Part shown: piece by piece, positions 8,601 through 15,927 of the stretch
Layout: the number at the start of each line of letters is the position of its first letter
Position numbering within the stretch: position 1 is the first letter of the stretch
Assembly: GCA_030041305.1 (NCBI GenBank)
Contig: JASHOC010000288.1
Span: 1 to 36,901 of the forward strand
Source: Acidobacteriaceae bacterium
GTDB taxonomy: Bacteria; Acidobacteriota; Terriglobia; Terriglobales; Acidobacteriaceae
Length of the DNA stretch: 36,901 nt
Direction of reading: 5' to 3'
Translations under genes and position numbers: made by a program
Notes under the pieces: model-generated
Databases searched by the model: none
What the model was told of the DNA's origin: nothing
What the model saw: the letters and a program-made list of their open reading frames with translations, nothing else

Positions 8601-8925
8601 GCGCTCGCGCGGGGTCATGGAAAAGTGCAGCTATTGCGTGCAGCGGATCCAAGAGGCCAAGATCACCGCGGACAAGGAGAACCGGCCGATTCGCGACGGC
8701 GAGGTCATCACCGCCTGCCAGCAGGCCTGCCCGGCACAGGCGATTACCTTCGGCAATCTGAACGATCAGACGAGCCGGGTGACGAAACTGCGTGCGATGC
8801 AGCGCAGCTACCAGGTGATTGCCGATATCAACACGCGTCCACGCACGACCTACGTGGCCGAAGTCTCCAACCCCAATCCCGAACTGGAAGAAACGCCGGT
8901 CGAACACGATCCGGCCAAGGGTTAA
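5662..8925 (+). CDS. actB: Alternative complex III subunit ActB, molybdopterin-like plus iron-sulfur protein
   Basis: Large periplasmic subunit of ACIII, 1087 residues. A Tat-type signal with a lipobox-like end (RRGFLKLMGAS..LAGC, Arg118-Cys137) follows a long N-terminal region. A domain related to molybdopterin oxidoreductases spans about 150-800; in studied ACIII it carries no Mo cofactor. The C-terminal ferredoxin-like domain holds the iron-sulfur ligands: Cys 853, 856, 859, 863; 908, 911, 916, 920; 940, 946, 950; 989, 992; 1019, 1023. The CVGTRYCSNNCP motif lacks one Cys, which fits the family's [3Fe-4S] site. Unusually, residues 56-69 and 70-83 are two identical copies of LSTPQTKTNLRGPR encoded by palindromic repeat DNA. 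Removing them would join GVEGKR directly to LWRSLDELADTPEF, a typical ActB context. The insertion lies before the Tat signal and so is probably tolerated. Confidence 0.95.
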   Translation: MSELRSQQTMNTAANHAEDAIGNGVKNEKQAAAATDEPMSLAQVRQKLKGVEGKRLSTPQTKTNLRGPRLSTPQTKTNLRGPRLWRSLDELADTPEFRAAVEKEFPTAAQEWIDPVSRRGFLKLMGASMALAGLAGCTKQPEEPIYPYVKAPEDLVLGEPMYFATAHPFPTGAVPLLVKSSEFRPIKVDGNPEHAYNRGGSDPLSQGTLLGMYDPDRSQHVLYRGENRQWEEFVEAFTGKVASTKDGTGIYFLSATITSPTLARQWKAVQTAYPKARLVQYDPAIAGTWAEQGIGFQADLSSADVIVSLDADFISGPAYPGFHKLVRDYATRRKQPEKGMNRLYAIESATTTTGMKAEHRLLLRASEVPAFTAELAKAVGVGGVNPPAWDWTAEQKAYLAALVKDLKANSGKSAVLPGLYQDRSVYELALAINGALGNIGKTVFVSEDTVNPLPSDQLADLKALVADLNAGKVDWLVMLDSNPIYDAPADLDFNSAFNRANIAVHLGSHLDETGQISHWHVNSAHYLESWSDCRAYDGTVSIVQPMIAPLYNGHTAHEVLQSLLNQPMLSPYAAVRETWMPVIQKNEKVPGDQELAWRKVLHDGWIEGTAFDKTAKANVQAAYHGAVPTPTAKDSLEIIFRPDPSVYDGRFSNVGWLQELPKPVISLSWDNGALMAGALITKLGVAEEDVVELSVGNGKAQAPVVAMPGHPQNSVTAYLGYGRAFAGRVGSGQGFNAYQIRYTWAPFYAAGSIRHVPGKWGVAITKSHYQDHRSTALLGQGSGDNSLEGDEALGPRGIVRYATLDEFKANPNFAHEGERYDTPSLDTSLFPNWDYSKASTENAWGMSIDMNSCVGCNACIVSCYAENNIAVVGKQQARIGRTMQWIRIDTYFEGDLAAPRAHLQPMLCQQCENAPCEQVCPVGATVHSPEGLNMMVYNRCVGTRYCSNNCPYKVRRFNFLLYSDYETESLKLMRNPDVTVRSRGVMEKCSYCVQRIQEAKITADKENRPIRDGEVITACQQACPAQAITFGNLNDQTSRVTKLRAMQRSYQVIADINTRPRTTYVAEVSNPNPELEETPVEHDPAKG
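5827..5910 (+). repeat. Two tandem 42-base palindromic repeats inside actB
   Basis: Two identical 42-base units (5827-5868 and 5869-5910) start exactly on a codon boundary and add 28 residues. Each unit carries the hairpin CCCCGCAGA / TCTGCGGGG (nine perfect pairs, loop CGAAGACCAA) followed by GCCCCGG, the same design as the intergenic hairpins at 974-1011 and 36585-36621. Identity of the two copies implies recent duplication or active homogenisation. Confidence 0.9.
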
Positions 8926-8931
8926 TCGACG

Positions 8932-10347
8932 ATGGCAACCAGCGAAGTCAACATTCACGACCGTGTCGATCCCGCAACCGGAGAATACCGGGTTATTGCG
9001 CCGGGTGAGAGCTTCCTGTCGGTTACCGAGAAGGTAACGCGCATTGTGCTCACGCCGCACACGCCGCTGGGCTGGTTTGGATTTTTCGCGGTGGCGGGAG
9101 CGGGCACAACCATGCTCATGGTGGCCCTGACCTGGCTCTTCCTCAAGGGCGTGGGCATTTGGGCCATTTCGCAACCGGTGGCGTGGGGATTCGCCATCAT
9201 CAACTTTGTGTGGTGGATCGGCATCGGGCATGCGGGCACGCTGATTTCGGCCATTCTGCTGCTGTTCAAGCAAGGCTGGCGTAACTCGATCAGCCGCTTT
9301 GCCGAGGCCATGACCATCTTCGCCGTGATCTGCGCGGCGATGTTTCCCGTTATTCACGTTGGCCGTCCCTGGCTGGGATACTGGCTCCTGCCTCTGCCCC
9401 TCACCATGGATGTTTGGCCGCAGTTCCGCTCGCCGCTCATGTGGGACACCTTCGCGGTCTCGACCTACGCCACCATCTCGGTGGTCTTCTGGTACATCGG
9501 CATGGTTCCCGACCTGGGCACCCTGCGCGATCGCGCGCAGTCGAAAATCGCCCAGTATTTTTACGGCATCTTGTCGGTGGGCTGGCGGGGCTCGGTGCGC
9601 CACTGGATGCGTTATGAAACTGCCTCGCTGCTGCTGGCCGGCCTGGCCACGCCACTGGTGCTTTCGGTGCACACGGTCATCAGCTTCGATTTCGCCGTGG
9701 CCGTGCTGCCGGGCTGGCACACCACGATTTTTCCGCCTTATTTCGTCGCCGGAGCCATCTACTCGGGTTTCGCGATGGTGCTGACCCTGGCCATTCCGCT
9801 GCGCAAGTTCTATCACCTGGAGGCGCTGGTCACGGAGCGGCACATCGACAATATGGGCAAGATCATGCTGGTGACGGGCTTCATCGTGGGATACGGGTAC
9901 GGGATGGAAGCCTTCATGGCCTGGTATTCGGCGGATCACTGGGAAGCGTTCACGTTTTGGAACCGCGCTTTCGGGCCGATGGGCTGGTCTTACTGGCTGC
10001 TGGTCACCTTAAATCTGTTTATCCCCCTGACCACTTTATGGGTGCGCAAGTGGCGCACGAACATGATCTTCATGTTCGCGATGTCGATTATCGTGAACAC
10101 CGGCATGTGGTTCGAGCGCTTTGTGATCATTGTGACCAGTCTGACGCGCGACTATCTGCCTTCGTCGTGGGGCACGTATCGCGCCACCAAGTGGGACTAC
10201 ATGACCCTGTTCGGATCGTTGGGGTTGTTCACCTTCCTGTTCCTGCTGTTTGTGCGCTTCCTGCCCATGATGCCCATGAACGAAATTCGCCTGCTTTTGC
10301 CGGCGGCGAAGGTTAGGGCTAAGACGGGGCCGGAGGTGAGCAAGTGA
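8932..10347 (+). CDS. actC: Alternative complex III subunit ActC, NrfD/PsrC-like quinol-binding membrane protein
   Basis: Integral membrane subunit, 471 residues with about ten hydrophobic segments, of the NrfD/PsrC family; in ACIII it forms a quinol-oxidising site facing the ActB iron-sulfur domain. Recognisable stretches are FVWWIGIGHAGTLISAILLLFKQGWRNSISRFAEAMT (in part), FPVIHVGRPW, WDTFAVSTYATISVVFWYIGMVPDLGTLRDRA and SVHTVISFDFAVAVLPGWHTTIFPPYFVAGAIYSGFAM (in part), all characteristic of ActC. It begins six bases after the actB stop. It is related to ActF, and the two make up most of the membrane part of the complex. Confidence 0.95.
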   Translation: MATSEVNIHDRVDPATGEYRVIAPGESFLSVTEKVTRIVLTPHTPLGWFGFFAVAGAGTTMLMVALTWLFLKGVGIWAISQPVAWGFAIINFVWWIGIGHAGTLISAILLLFKQGWRNSISRFAEAMTIFAVICAAMFPVIHVGRPWLGYWLLPLPLTMDVWPQFRSPLMWDTFAVSTYATISVVFWYIGMVPDLGTLRDRAQSKIAQYFYGILSVGWRGSVRHWMRYETASLLLAGLATPLVLSVHTVISFDFAVAVLPGWHTTIFPPYFVAGAIYSGFAMVLTLAIPLRKFYHLEALVTERHIDNMGKIMLVTGFIVGYGYGMEAFMAWYSADHWEAFTFWNRAFGPMGWSYWLLVTLNLFIPLTTLWVRKWRTNMIFMFAMSIIVNTGMWFERFVIIVTSLTRDYLPSSWGTYRATKWDYMTLFGSLGLFTFLFLLFVRFLPMMPMNEIRLLLPAAKVRAKTGPEVSK

Positions 10348-10438
10348 AGCGGATGATGAATCCCGATCCGTTCCGAGCCGGATGGGCAATGGGCCCCAAG
10401 AACCCCGTGAGGGGTGGTTTGCTGGAGGAGAAACTCTG

Positions 10439-10981
10439 ATGCCCCCCCGCGAAGGAACCTACGGCCTGCTGGCCGAATTCAGGACCCCGGGCGACCTGGT
10501 GCGCGCCGCACGGCAAGCGCACGAGGATGGCTGGCGGCGTTTGGATTGCTACACCCCGTATCCGCTCGAAGAAGCGGCGGAGGCCATCGGCTTCCACCGC
10601 AACAAGGTGCCGCTGGTCACTCTTATTGGCGGTTTGCTGGGCGGTGCGGCCATGTTTGCTCTCGAGACCTGGATTTCGGTGATCGCGTTTCCGCTCAACA
10701 TCGCCGGACGGCCGACTTATTCGTGGCCGGCGTTCCTGGTGCCCGCTTACGAATGGACGATTTTGTGGGCCGGGCTTTCAGCCGGTTTCGGCATGTTGGC
10801 GCTCAACGGACTGCCCTCGCTTTATCACCCTTTGTTCAACGCGCCCAACTTTCGCACCGGCGCCACGACCGACAAGTTTTTCCTATGTCTCGAGGCATTG
10901 GATCCCAAGTTCGACCTGGTGGAATCGAAGGCTTATCTGGAAGGGCTAGAGCCGATTTCCGTGGTGGAGGTGGAGTACTGA
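10439..10981 (+). CDS. actD: Alternative complex III subunit ActD (DUF3341)
   Basis: The 180-residue protein has a soluble N-terminal domain (GTYGLLAEFRTPGDLVRAARQAHEDGWRRLDCYTPYP, in part) and two transmembrane segments (about 58-84 and 98-123), the standard ActD layout. The frame extends upstream to an ATG at 10382. I chose the ATG at 10439 because GGAGGAG (10424-10430) stands eight bases before it and the family begins near this point. A small hairpin ACCCC-GTGA-GGGGT (10402-10415) in the 91-base actC-actD gap could protect or process the mRNA. The stop overlaps the actE start by one base (TGATG). Confidence 0.92.
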   Translation: MPPREGTYGLLAEFRTPGDLVRAARQAHEDGWRRLDCYTPYPLEEAAEAIGFHRNKVPLVTLIGGLLGGAAMFALETWISVIAFPLNIAGRPTYSWPAFLVPAYEWTILWAGLSAGFGMLALNGLPSLYHPLFNAPNFRTGATTDKFFLCLEALDPKFDLVESKAYLEGLEPISVVEVEY

Positions 10982-11841
10982 TGAATGCCAGGGATCAGGG
11001 ATCAGGGATCAGGGCTCAGGTCCGCTCCGCTCGGGGGAGGGTTGGGCGAGCGCGCCAACCGCTGGGCCGGATTGGGCTCCTCGCCGGAATTGGCTGCCTC
11101 CTTGTGATGGCTGGATGCCGGCAGGACATGCAAAACGAGCCGAAGATGATCCCCCAGCGCGGCTCCGAGTTCTTCCCCGATCATCGGGGGGCGCGGCCAC
11201 AGGTGCTGGACACCGTGGCACGCGGTCAGTTGCACGAGGACACCTACTTCTACACCGGCACCGTGCCGGGCCCCAATGGCCAGCGCGAAGAGCCGGACCT
11301 GATGCCTTTTCCGGTGACCATGACGGTGCTCAAGCGCGGACAGGAGCGCTTCAACGTCTACTGCACGCCCTGCCACTCGCGCGTGGGAAACGGCTTGGGA
11401 GAGATTGTGCAGCGCGGCTATAAGCCGGCCGGCAATTTCCATGACCAGGTGCGGCTGTCGCAGCCGGTATCGCACTACTTCTATGTGACGACGCACGGTT
11501 ACGGCGCCATGCCCGACTACTCGGCGCAGCTGACGCCGGCCGATCGTTGGGCCGTAGCCGCTTACATCCGCGCCCTGCAGCTCAGCGAGAACGCGACCCT
11601 ACAAGATGTGCCTTCGGGAACGCAGGTCGAAAACCTCAAGGACATTGCCCGCGAAGAGAATTTGCCGGAGAGCTTCGCGGAGCCGTGGGCGCTGCCGTCT
11701 ACGGCCATACAAGCGCTTCCGCCGCCCACGGGCCAGGGAACTCCGGCCATGGCTCCGCCGAATGCAGCGTACCCGAAGATTTCGATTCCGGTAACCAAAA
11801 CGGCTCCAACCAACACGAAGCCTGCAGCAAACACGAAGTAA
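10981..11841 (+). CDS. actE: Alternative complex III subunit ActE, monohaem cytochrome c lipoprotein
   Basis: Periplasmic cytochrome c subunit, 286 residues. A long basic N-terminus of about 30 residues precedes a hydrophobic segment ending in the lipobox VMAGC (Cys46), so a lipid-anchored protein is expected. One CxxCH haem site, CTPCH, is at 128-132, with downstream motifs GYGAMPDYSAQLTPADRW and AVAAYIRALQ typical of class I cytochromes. The C-terminus is a Pro/Ala/Thr-rich tail. The start overlaps the actD stop. Codons 4 to 13 are made of a heptanucleotide repeat, so the basic leader is partly repeat-encoded. Before the lipobox I see only one other in-frame common start, a GTG-ATG pair at the lipobox itself, which would destroy the signal. 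Confidence 0.92.
   Translation: MNARDQGSGIRAQVRSARGRVGRARQPLGRIGLLAGIGCLLVMAGCRQDMQNEPKMIPQRGSEFFPDHRGARPQVLDTVARGQLHEDTYFYTGTVPGPNGQREEPDLMPFPVTMTVLKRGQERFNVYCTPCHSRVGNGLGEIVQRGYKPAGNFHDQVRLSQPVSHYFYVTTHGYGAMPDYSAQLTPADRWAVAAYIRALQLSENATLQDVPSGTQVENLKDIAREENLPESFAEPWALPSTAIQALPPPTGQGTPAMAPPNAAYPKISIPVTKTAPTNTKPAANTK
10991..11018 (+). repeat. Heptanucleotide tandem repeat GGGATCA in the 5' end of actE
   Basis: Three perfect GGGATCA units (10991-11011) followed by one variant GGGCTCA (11012-11018), starting ten bases after the actE ATG begins. A unit of 7 is not divisible by 3, so gain or loss of one unit would put actE out of frame. Confidence 0.9.
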
Positions 11842-11852
11842 GGATTTAGGGA

Positions 11853-13163
11853 ATGGCTGAAGAATTACACGGCGCAATTTTCGATAGACCGCTTCCCAAA
11901 GAGTTGGGAGCGCCGGCCTTTGTGGACGGCTGGCGAAATCGCGCACTGGTCGTCTGCGTGATTTTCGCCGCCGCGACCGTGATCCTGGCCTTTCTCGGGC
12001 AGGCGCAGGACGGTCTCGGCTGGGATCATTTTCTGCGCGCCTGGATGCTCGGGCTGATGCTCACTTTCGGTTTCGCCGTGGGCGGTCTGGCGCTGCTGAT
12101 GGTGCAATACTGCTCGGGCGGCAAATATGGATTGCTGCTGCGGCGGCCGCTCGAAGCCATGAGCCGCACCCTCCCGCTGGTGTTCGTGTATTGGATCGTG
12201 ATCGCCATCTTCATGAAGCGGCTGTTCTTGTGGGCGCGATACACGACGGTGAGCAGCACCGCCGCAGCGTTAAAGGATGGCCTCATCAATGAAGCGCAGG
12301 CGCATTGCCTGGATTTCAAACGGCCGATGCTGAATCCGTTTGCGTTCGTCGGGGTGAGCGTGCTGTGTTTCGTCATCTGGGGGTTGTACGCCTGGAAACT
12401 GAAATCGATGGCGTTGCGCCGCGACGCCGAAGGACCTGAGACCACGCCCCGCTGGATTAAGAAATTCGAGAACTGGAGCGGTCCCGGGATTGTGGTTTAC
12501 GCCGTCACCATCACCGTGGCATCCGTCTACTGGGTCATGTCGATGGATGTGACGTGGTTCTCGACGGTCTACGGACTGCTTTATCTCGTGGAGCAGGGCT
12601 TCCTGGTGCTGGCCTTTGGCATCATCGTCGCCATCGCGCTTTCAAAAGCCGAGCCGTTCCACACCCTGCTGCGGCAGACCGAACAGCACGACCTGGGCAA
12701 GCTCACCTTCGCCTTCGTCATGCTCAACATCTACCTCAACTTCGGCCAGTTCCTCATCATCTGGTCGGGCAACCTGCCCAACGAGATCAACTGGTACCTG
12801 GACCGCATCCGCGGGGGCTGGGGAGTCGTCATCACGCTGGACTTCATCTTCCACTGGCTGGTTCCGTTCACGCTGCTGCTCTCCCGCGACCTGAAACGCA
12901 ACAAGAAGCGGTTGACGCGCGTTTGCCAGTTCATGATTTTCGCGGTCGCTGTGAATCTGTTCTGGCTCATCGAGCCGAACTTCAAAGACGCCGCCCGCAA
13001 CCTGCACTTCAGTTGGGGAATTCTCGAATACGCTACGCTGCCGGTGGCCATGACCGCCCTGTGGGTGGCCGCTTTCTGCATGCGGCTGAAGACGCGGCCG
13101 CTGGTGCAAGTCAACGATCCGCATCTGGCGGAGATTCTGGAGCCTGAGCATGCCCACGCATAA
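11853..13163 (+). CDS. actF: Alternative complex III subunit ActF, second NrfD-like membrane subunit
   Basis: Integral membrane protein of 436 residues with about ten hydrophobic segments, paralogous in fold to ActC and known in ACIII as the second quinone-binding-type membrane subunit. Diagnostic regions include GLGWDHFLRAWMLGLMLTFG, LALLMVQYCSGGKYGLLLRRPLEAMSRTLP (in part), ARYTTVSS near the second segment, VYWVMSMDVTWFSTVYGLLYL and FAFVMLNIYLNFGQFLIIWSGNLPNEINWYL (in part). It begins 11 bases after actE and its end overlaps the next gene by 14 bases. Confidence 0.95.
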   Translation: MAEELHGAIFDRPLPKELGAPAFVDGWRNRALVVCVIFAAATVILAFLGQAQDGLGWDHFLRAWMLGLMLTFGFAVGGLALLMVQYCSGGKYGLLLRRPLEAMSRTLPLVFVYWIVIAIFMKRLFLWARYTTVSSTAAALKDGLINEAQAHCLDFKRPMLNPFAFVGVSVLCFVIWGLYAWKLKSMALRRDAEGPETTPRWIKKFENWSGPGIVVYAVTITVASVYWVMSMDVTWFSTVYGLLYLVEQGFLVLAFGIIVAIALSKAEPFHTLLRQTEQHDLGKLTFAFVMLNIYLNFGQFLIIWSGNLPNEINWYLDRIRGGWGVVITLDFIFHWLVPFTLLLSRDLKRNKKRLTRVCQFMIFAVAVNLFWLIEPNFKDAARNLHFSWGILEYATLPVAMTALWVAAFCMRLKTRPLVQVNDPHLAEILEPEHAHA

Positions 13164-13797
13164 GGGTCACTCGCCTGAAGACAACATGCCGGAACACATT
13201 CCGGGAGGACGCGAGCCGGAAGAAGTGGACACCACGGCGGGCTACGAGCGCAGCGACGTGGGTGTGACGGGAATTCTGGTGTTTCTGGTCGCCATGCTGG
13301 TGTTTGTGGTGGTGACCGCGGTCGTCTGCTATGGGGTCGGCAAGGTGTTGAACGCGCATCTGAACAGAGAAGATGGGCCCAATAGCAAGTGGGTCCAAAC
13401 CGTCGATATCCGGCAGCTCGGCGATATGCCTTCCAGTCCGGAAATGCAGAACAGGGTCGCCATTCTCACGCAGAACTTCCCCACGCCGCGCCTGCTGACG
13501 GATGACGGCGATCAGGATGTGGCCGAATTACACGAGCGGGAGGATCTGCTCCTGGATCATTACAGCTGGGTCGATCAATCGAAGGGCAAAGTCCGGATTC
13601 CCATTGACCGCGCGATGCAGTTGATTGCACAGCGCGGCTTGCCGGTGGCTCCGGCTTTTAATACGCCGCCGCTGATGACCGGAGACACGCGGCCGGAAGT
13701 GACCATGCCGCTCACGGACGGATTTGCACGCACCGCGTATGAGCAGCAATTGCCCGAGTCAGCGGGGAACAACGTAAACGGAGAACCGACGCGGTAA
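13150..13797 (+). CDS. Conserved membrane-anchored protein of ACIII-cox clusters, function unknown
   Basis: The 215-residue protein has one transmembrane helix (about 40-63, VGVTGILVFLVAMLVFVVVTAV and on) after a hydrophilic, acidic N-terminus; the rest is soluble and most likely periplasmic. The segment HYSWVDQSKGKVRIPIDRAMQLIAQRGLPV (in part) recalls small proteins encoded next to SCO and oxidase genes in other phyla with ACIII. I recognise the context, not a biochemical function. No haem, copper or iron-sulfur motif is visible. Its overlap with actF and position before the SCO gene suggest an assembly or accessory subunit linking the two enzymes. The start ATG at 13150 lies inside the end of actF; a downstream ATG at 13186 is possible. 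Confidence 0.75.
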   Translation: MPTHKGHSPEDNMPEHIPGGREPEEVDTTAGYERSDVGVTGILVFLVAMLVFVVVTAVVCYGVGKVLNAHLNREDGPNSKWVQTVDIRQLGDMPSSPEMQNRVAILTQNFPTPRLLTDDGDQDVAELHEREDLLLDHYSWVDQSKGKVRIPIDRAMQLIAQRGLPVAPAFNTPPLMTGDTRPEVTMPLTDGFARTAYEQQLPESAGNNVNGEPTR

Positions 13798-13910
13798 CAA
13801 GCCATGGCTGCACGAGCGCGCGGGATGACTCGGCGGCAGGCGGGTACCCAATCACCGATCAAGCGATATGGCGGCTGACGGCCGGGATCGCAGAAGGGAG
13901 CAGAGAGCAG

Positions 13911-14852
13911 ATGAAATCAATTGAGATAAGCCGGAGAAAGTGGCCCGCAGCGGCAATGGCTGCGATGATGCTTTGCCTTGCTGCTCCGCTCCTTTCCGCG
14001 CAGATTTCAACGTATGGCGACAAAGGTCTGCCGGCGATCAACACTACTCCCGCGGGTCCGTCGAACACCAAGCCGTCGATCCTCAGCGCCGTAGGCATTG
14101 CGCAACATCTCAATTACCAGCTTCCCTTGGACCTGACGTTCACCGACGATGCCGGAAATCAGGTTCCATTGGGCAGCTATTTCGGCAAGAGGCCGGCTAT
14201 TTTAGCCCTGGTCTATTACCGCTGCCCGATGCTGTGCTCAGAGGAATTAAAGGGTTTGACCAGCGCCCTGATGATGATCAACTTCCGTCCCGGCAAGGAC
14301 TTCAACATCGTCGTCATCAGCATCGATCCGACGGAGACGACGGCGATGGCGGCGGCCAAGAAGCGGGAATACGTGAAAATGTACGGCCATCCCGGGAGCG
14401 CAAACGGCTGGCACTTTATGACCGGGACCCAGGCCAACATCGACCAGATCACCGCGGCGGTCGGCTTCAAATACGTCAAGTTCAAGGTTCCCGGCACCAA
14501 TGTCACACAGTTTGCCCACGCCAGCTCAATTGAGATTGTGACTTCGCAAGGCAAACTGGCGCAGTACTACATGGGCGTGGAGTATTCGCCCAAGGACATG
14601 CTGCTGGGGCTGGATGAGGCTTCGGATAACCGCATCGGCTCGCCGGTGGACAACATACTGACCTATTGCTTTCACTATGATCCCCGCACCAACACGCACG
14701 ATCTGATCATCTCGCGGGTGGTGGAAATGGGAGGGCTTTTGACCATGCTGATCCTGGGCGGATTCATGACGGTCATGTTCCGGCGCGATTATCAGCAGGG
14801 CGGCGCCGCGGCAGCGACATCGCAGGCGCCCCGGAAGAGGGTGAACGGATAA
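13911..14852 (+). CDS. sco: SCO1/SenC-family copper chaperone for the CuA site
   Basis: A thioredoxin-fold protein that delivers copper or keeps the CuA cysteines reduced in oxidase subunit II. It has a signal-like hydrophobic N-terminus (about 12-30), the copper motif CPMLC (Cys105 and Cys109), the third ligand His203 in FAHASS, and LALVYYRCPMLCSEEL context typical of the family. A C-terminal transmembrane helix (about 275-295) follows, giving 313 residues, longer than minimal SCO. It starts after a GAAGGGAGCAGAGAGCAG leader, in the 113-base gap behind the unknown protein, and ends four bases before coxB, its likely client. Confidence 0.93.
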   Translation: MKSIEISRRKWPAAAMAAMMLCLAAPLLSAQISTYGDKGLPAINTTPAGPSNTKPSILSAVGIAQHLNYQLPLDLTFTDDAGNQVPLGSYFGKRPAILALVYYRCPMLCSEELKGLTSALMMINFRPGKDFNIVVISIDPTETTAMAAAKKREYVKMYGHPGSANGWHFMTGTQANIDQITAAVGFKYVKFKVPGTNVTQFAHASSIEIVTSQGKLAQYYMGVEYSPKDMLLGLDEASDNRIGSPVDNILTYCFHYDPRTNTHDLIISRVVEMGGLLTMLILGGFMTVMFRRDYQQGGAAAATSQAPRKRVNG

Positions 14853-14856
14853 CGGA

Positions 14857-15927
14857 ATGAACTATATCAGTCCAGTACTTTGGCAATTCATAAGCAGATG
14901 GCTGCACGACTTCCCGCTGTTTCCGCCGGAGGCGTCGACCATCGCGCCTCAAGCGGATGCGCTCTTCTTCTTCATGGTTCTGGTGAGCCTGGTCGGACTC
15001 ACGGTTGTGGTGTTGTTGATTGTGGGCTTTTCTCTGCTCTATCACAAACGGCGCCATCCCCATGCCGTCCAGATCGAGGGCTCCACGCTTTTGGAGGCCA
15101 CCTGGACCATAATTCCTCTCGGCCTTTTTCTCATCATTTTTGTCTGGGGCGCGCTGGTTTATTTCCGCATCTACACCCCGCCGGCCAACGCCATGAACAT
15201 CTATGTGGTGGGCAAACAGTGGATGTGGAAGGTCGAGCATCCGGGAGGCCAGCATGAGATCGATGCGCTGCATGTGCCCACGGGCCGCGCCGTGCAATTG
15301 ACGATCATTTCCCAGGACGTCTTTCACAGCTTTTCGATTCCCGCTTTCCGCGTGAAGCGCGAAGCCATTCCCGGGCGCTACACGACGGTTTGGTTTCAGG
15401 CCACCAGGCCCGGAACCTATCACCTGTTCTGCACCCAGTATTGCGGCACCAATCACTCCCATATGACCGGCGACATCGTGGTGATGACGCCCGAAGATTA
15501 CCGGAAATGGCTGCAGGGCTCAACCAGCGGCGCTTCGCTGGCCCAGGACGGGGAGCGGCTGTTTGCGAGCCTGAGCTGCAACGCCTGCCATAACACGCAG
15601 CCTGACGCGCGCGGCCCCAACCTGGTGGGCGTCTATGGCTCCCAGCTCACGCTCTCGAGCGGTCAGACGGTCACCGTGGACGACGCCTTTCTGCGTCAGA
15701 CCATCTTGAATCCGTCGCAGGGCGCCACCCAGGGCTATGCGACGATTATGCCCACATACCAGGGCCAGATCAGCGAGGAGGGCGTGATCGCGCTGGTCGA
15801 GTACATCAAGAACCTAAGCACCGATTATCGTCTCCAACAAACTTTGAACACCACTGAAATCCCTCCGGAAATCGAGGGCAAAGCGACGGGGAAAGCTTCC
15901 GCCGGATCAGGGGAGGTTAAACCATGA
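14857..15927 (+). CDS. coxB: Cytochrome c oxidase subunit II with fused cytochrome c (caa3 type)
   Basis: Two N-terminal transmembrane helices (about 30-60 and 80-105) are followed by a cupredoxin CuA domain with ligands in [12 protein letters not shown] (Cys192, Cys196, His200, Met203) and a [11 protein letters not shown] segment. A C-terminal cytochrome c domain has the haem site CNACH (241-245). The fused haem marks a caa3-type oxidase that can take electrons directly, here plausibly from ActE or ActA. The overlap of its stop with the coxA start is ATGA. Confidence 0.95.
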   Translation: MNYISPVLWQFISRWLHDFPLFPPEASTIAPQADALFFFMVLVSLVGLTVVVLLIVGFSLLYHKRRHPHAVQIEGSTLLEATWTIIPLGLFLIIFVWGALVYFRIYTPPANAMNIYVVGKQWMWKVEHPGGQHEIDALHVPTGRAVQLTIISQDVFHSFSIPAFRVKREAIPGRYTTVWFQATRPGTYHLFCTQYCGTNHSHMTGDIVVMTPEDYRKWLQGSTSGASLAQDGERLFASLSCNACHNTQPDARGPNLVGVYGSQLTLSSGQTVTVDDAFLRQTILNPSQGATQGYATIMPTYQGQISEEGVIALVEYIKNLSTDYRLQQTLNTTEIPPEIEGKATGKASAGSGEVKP

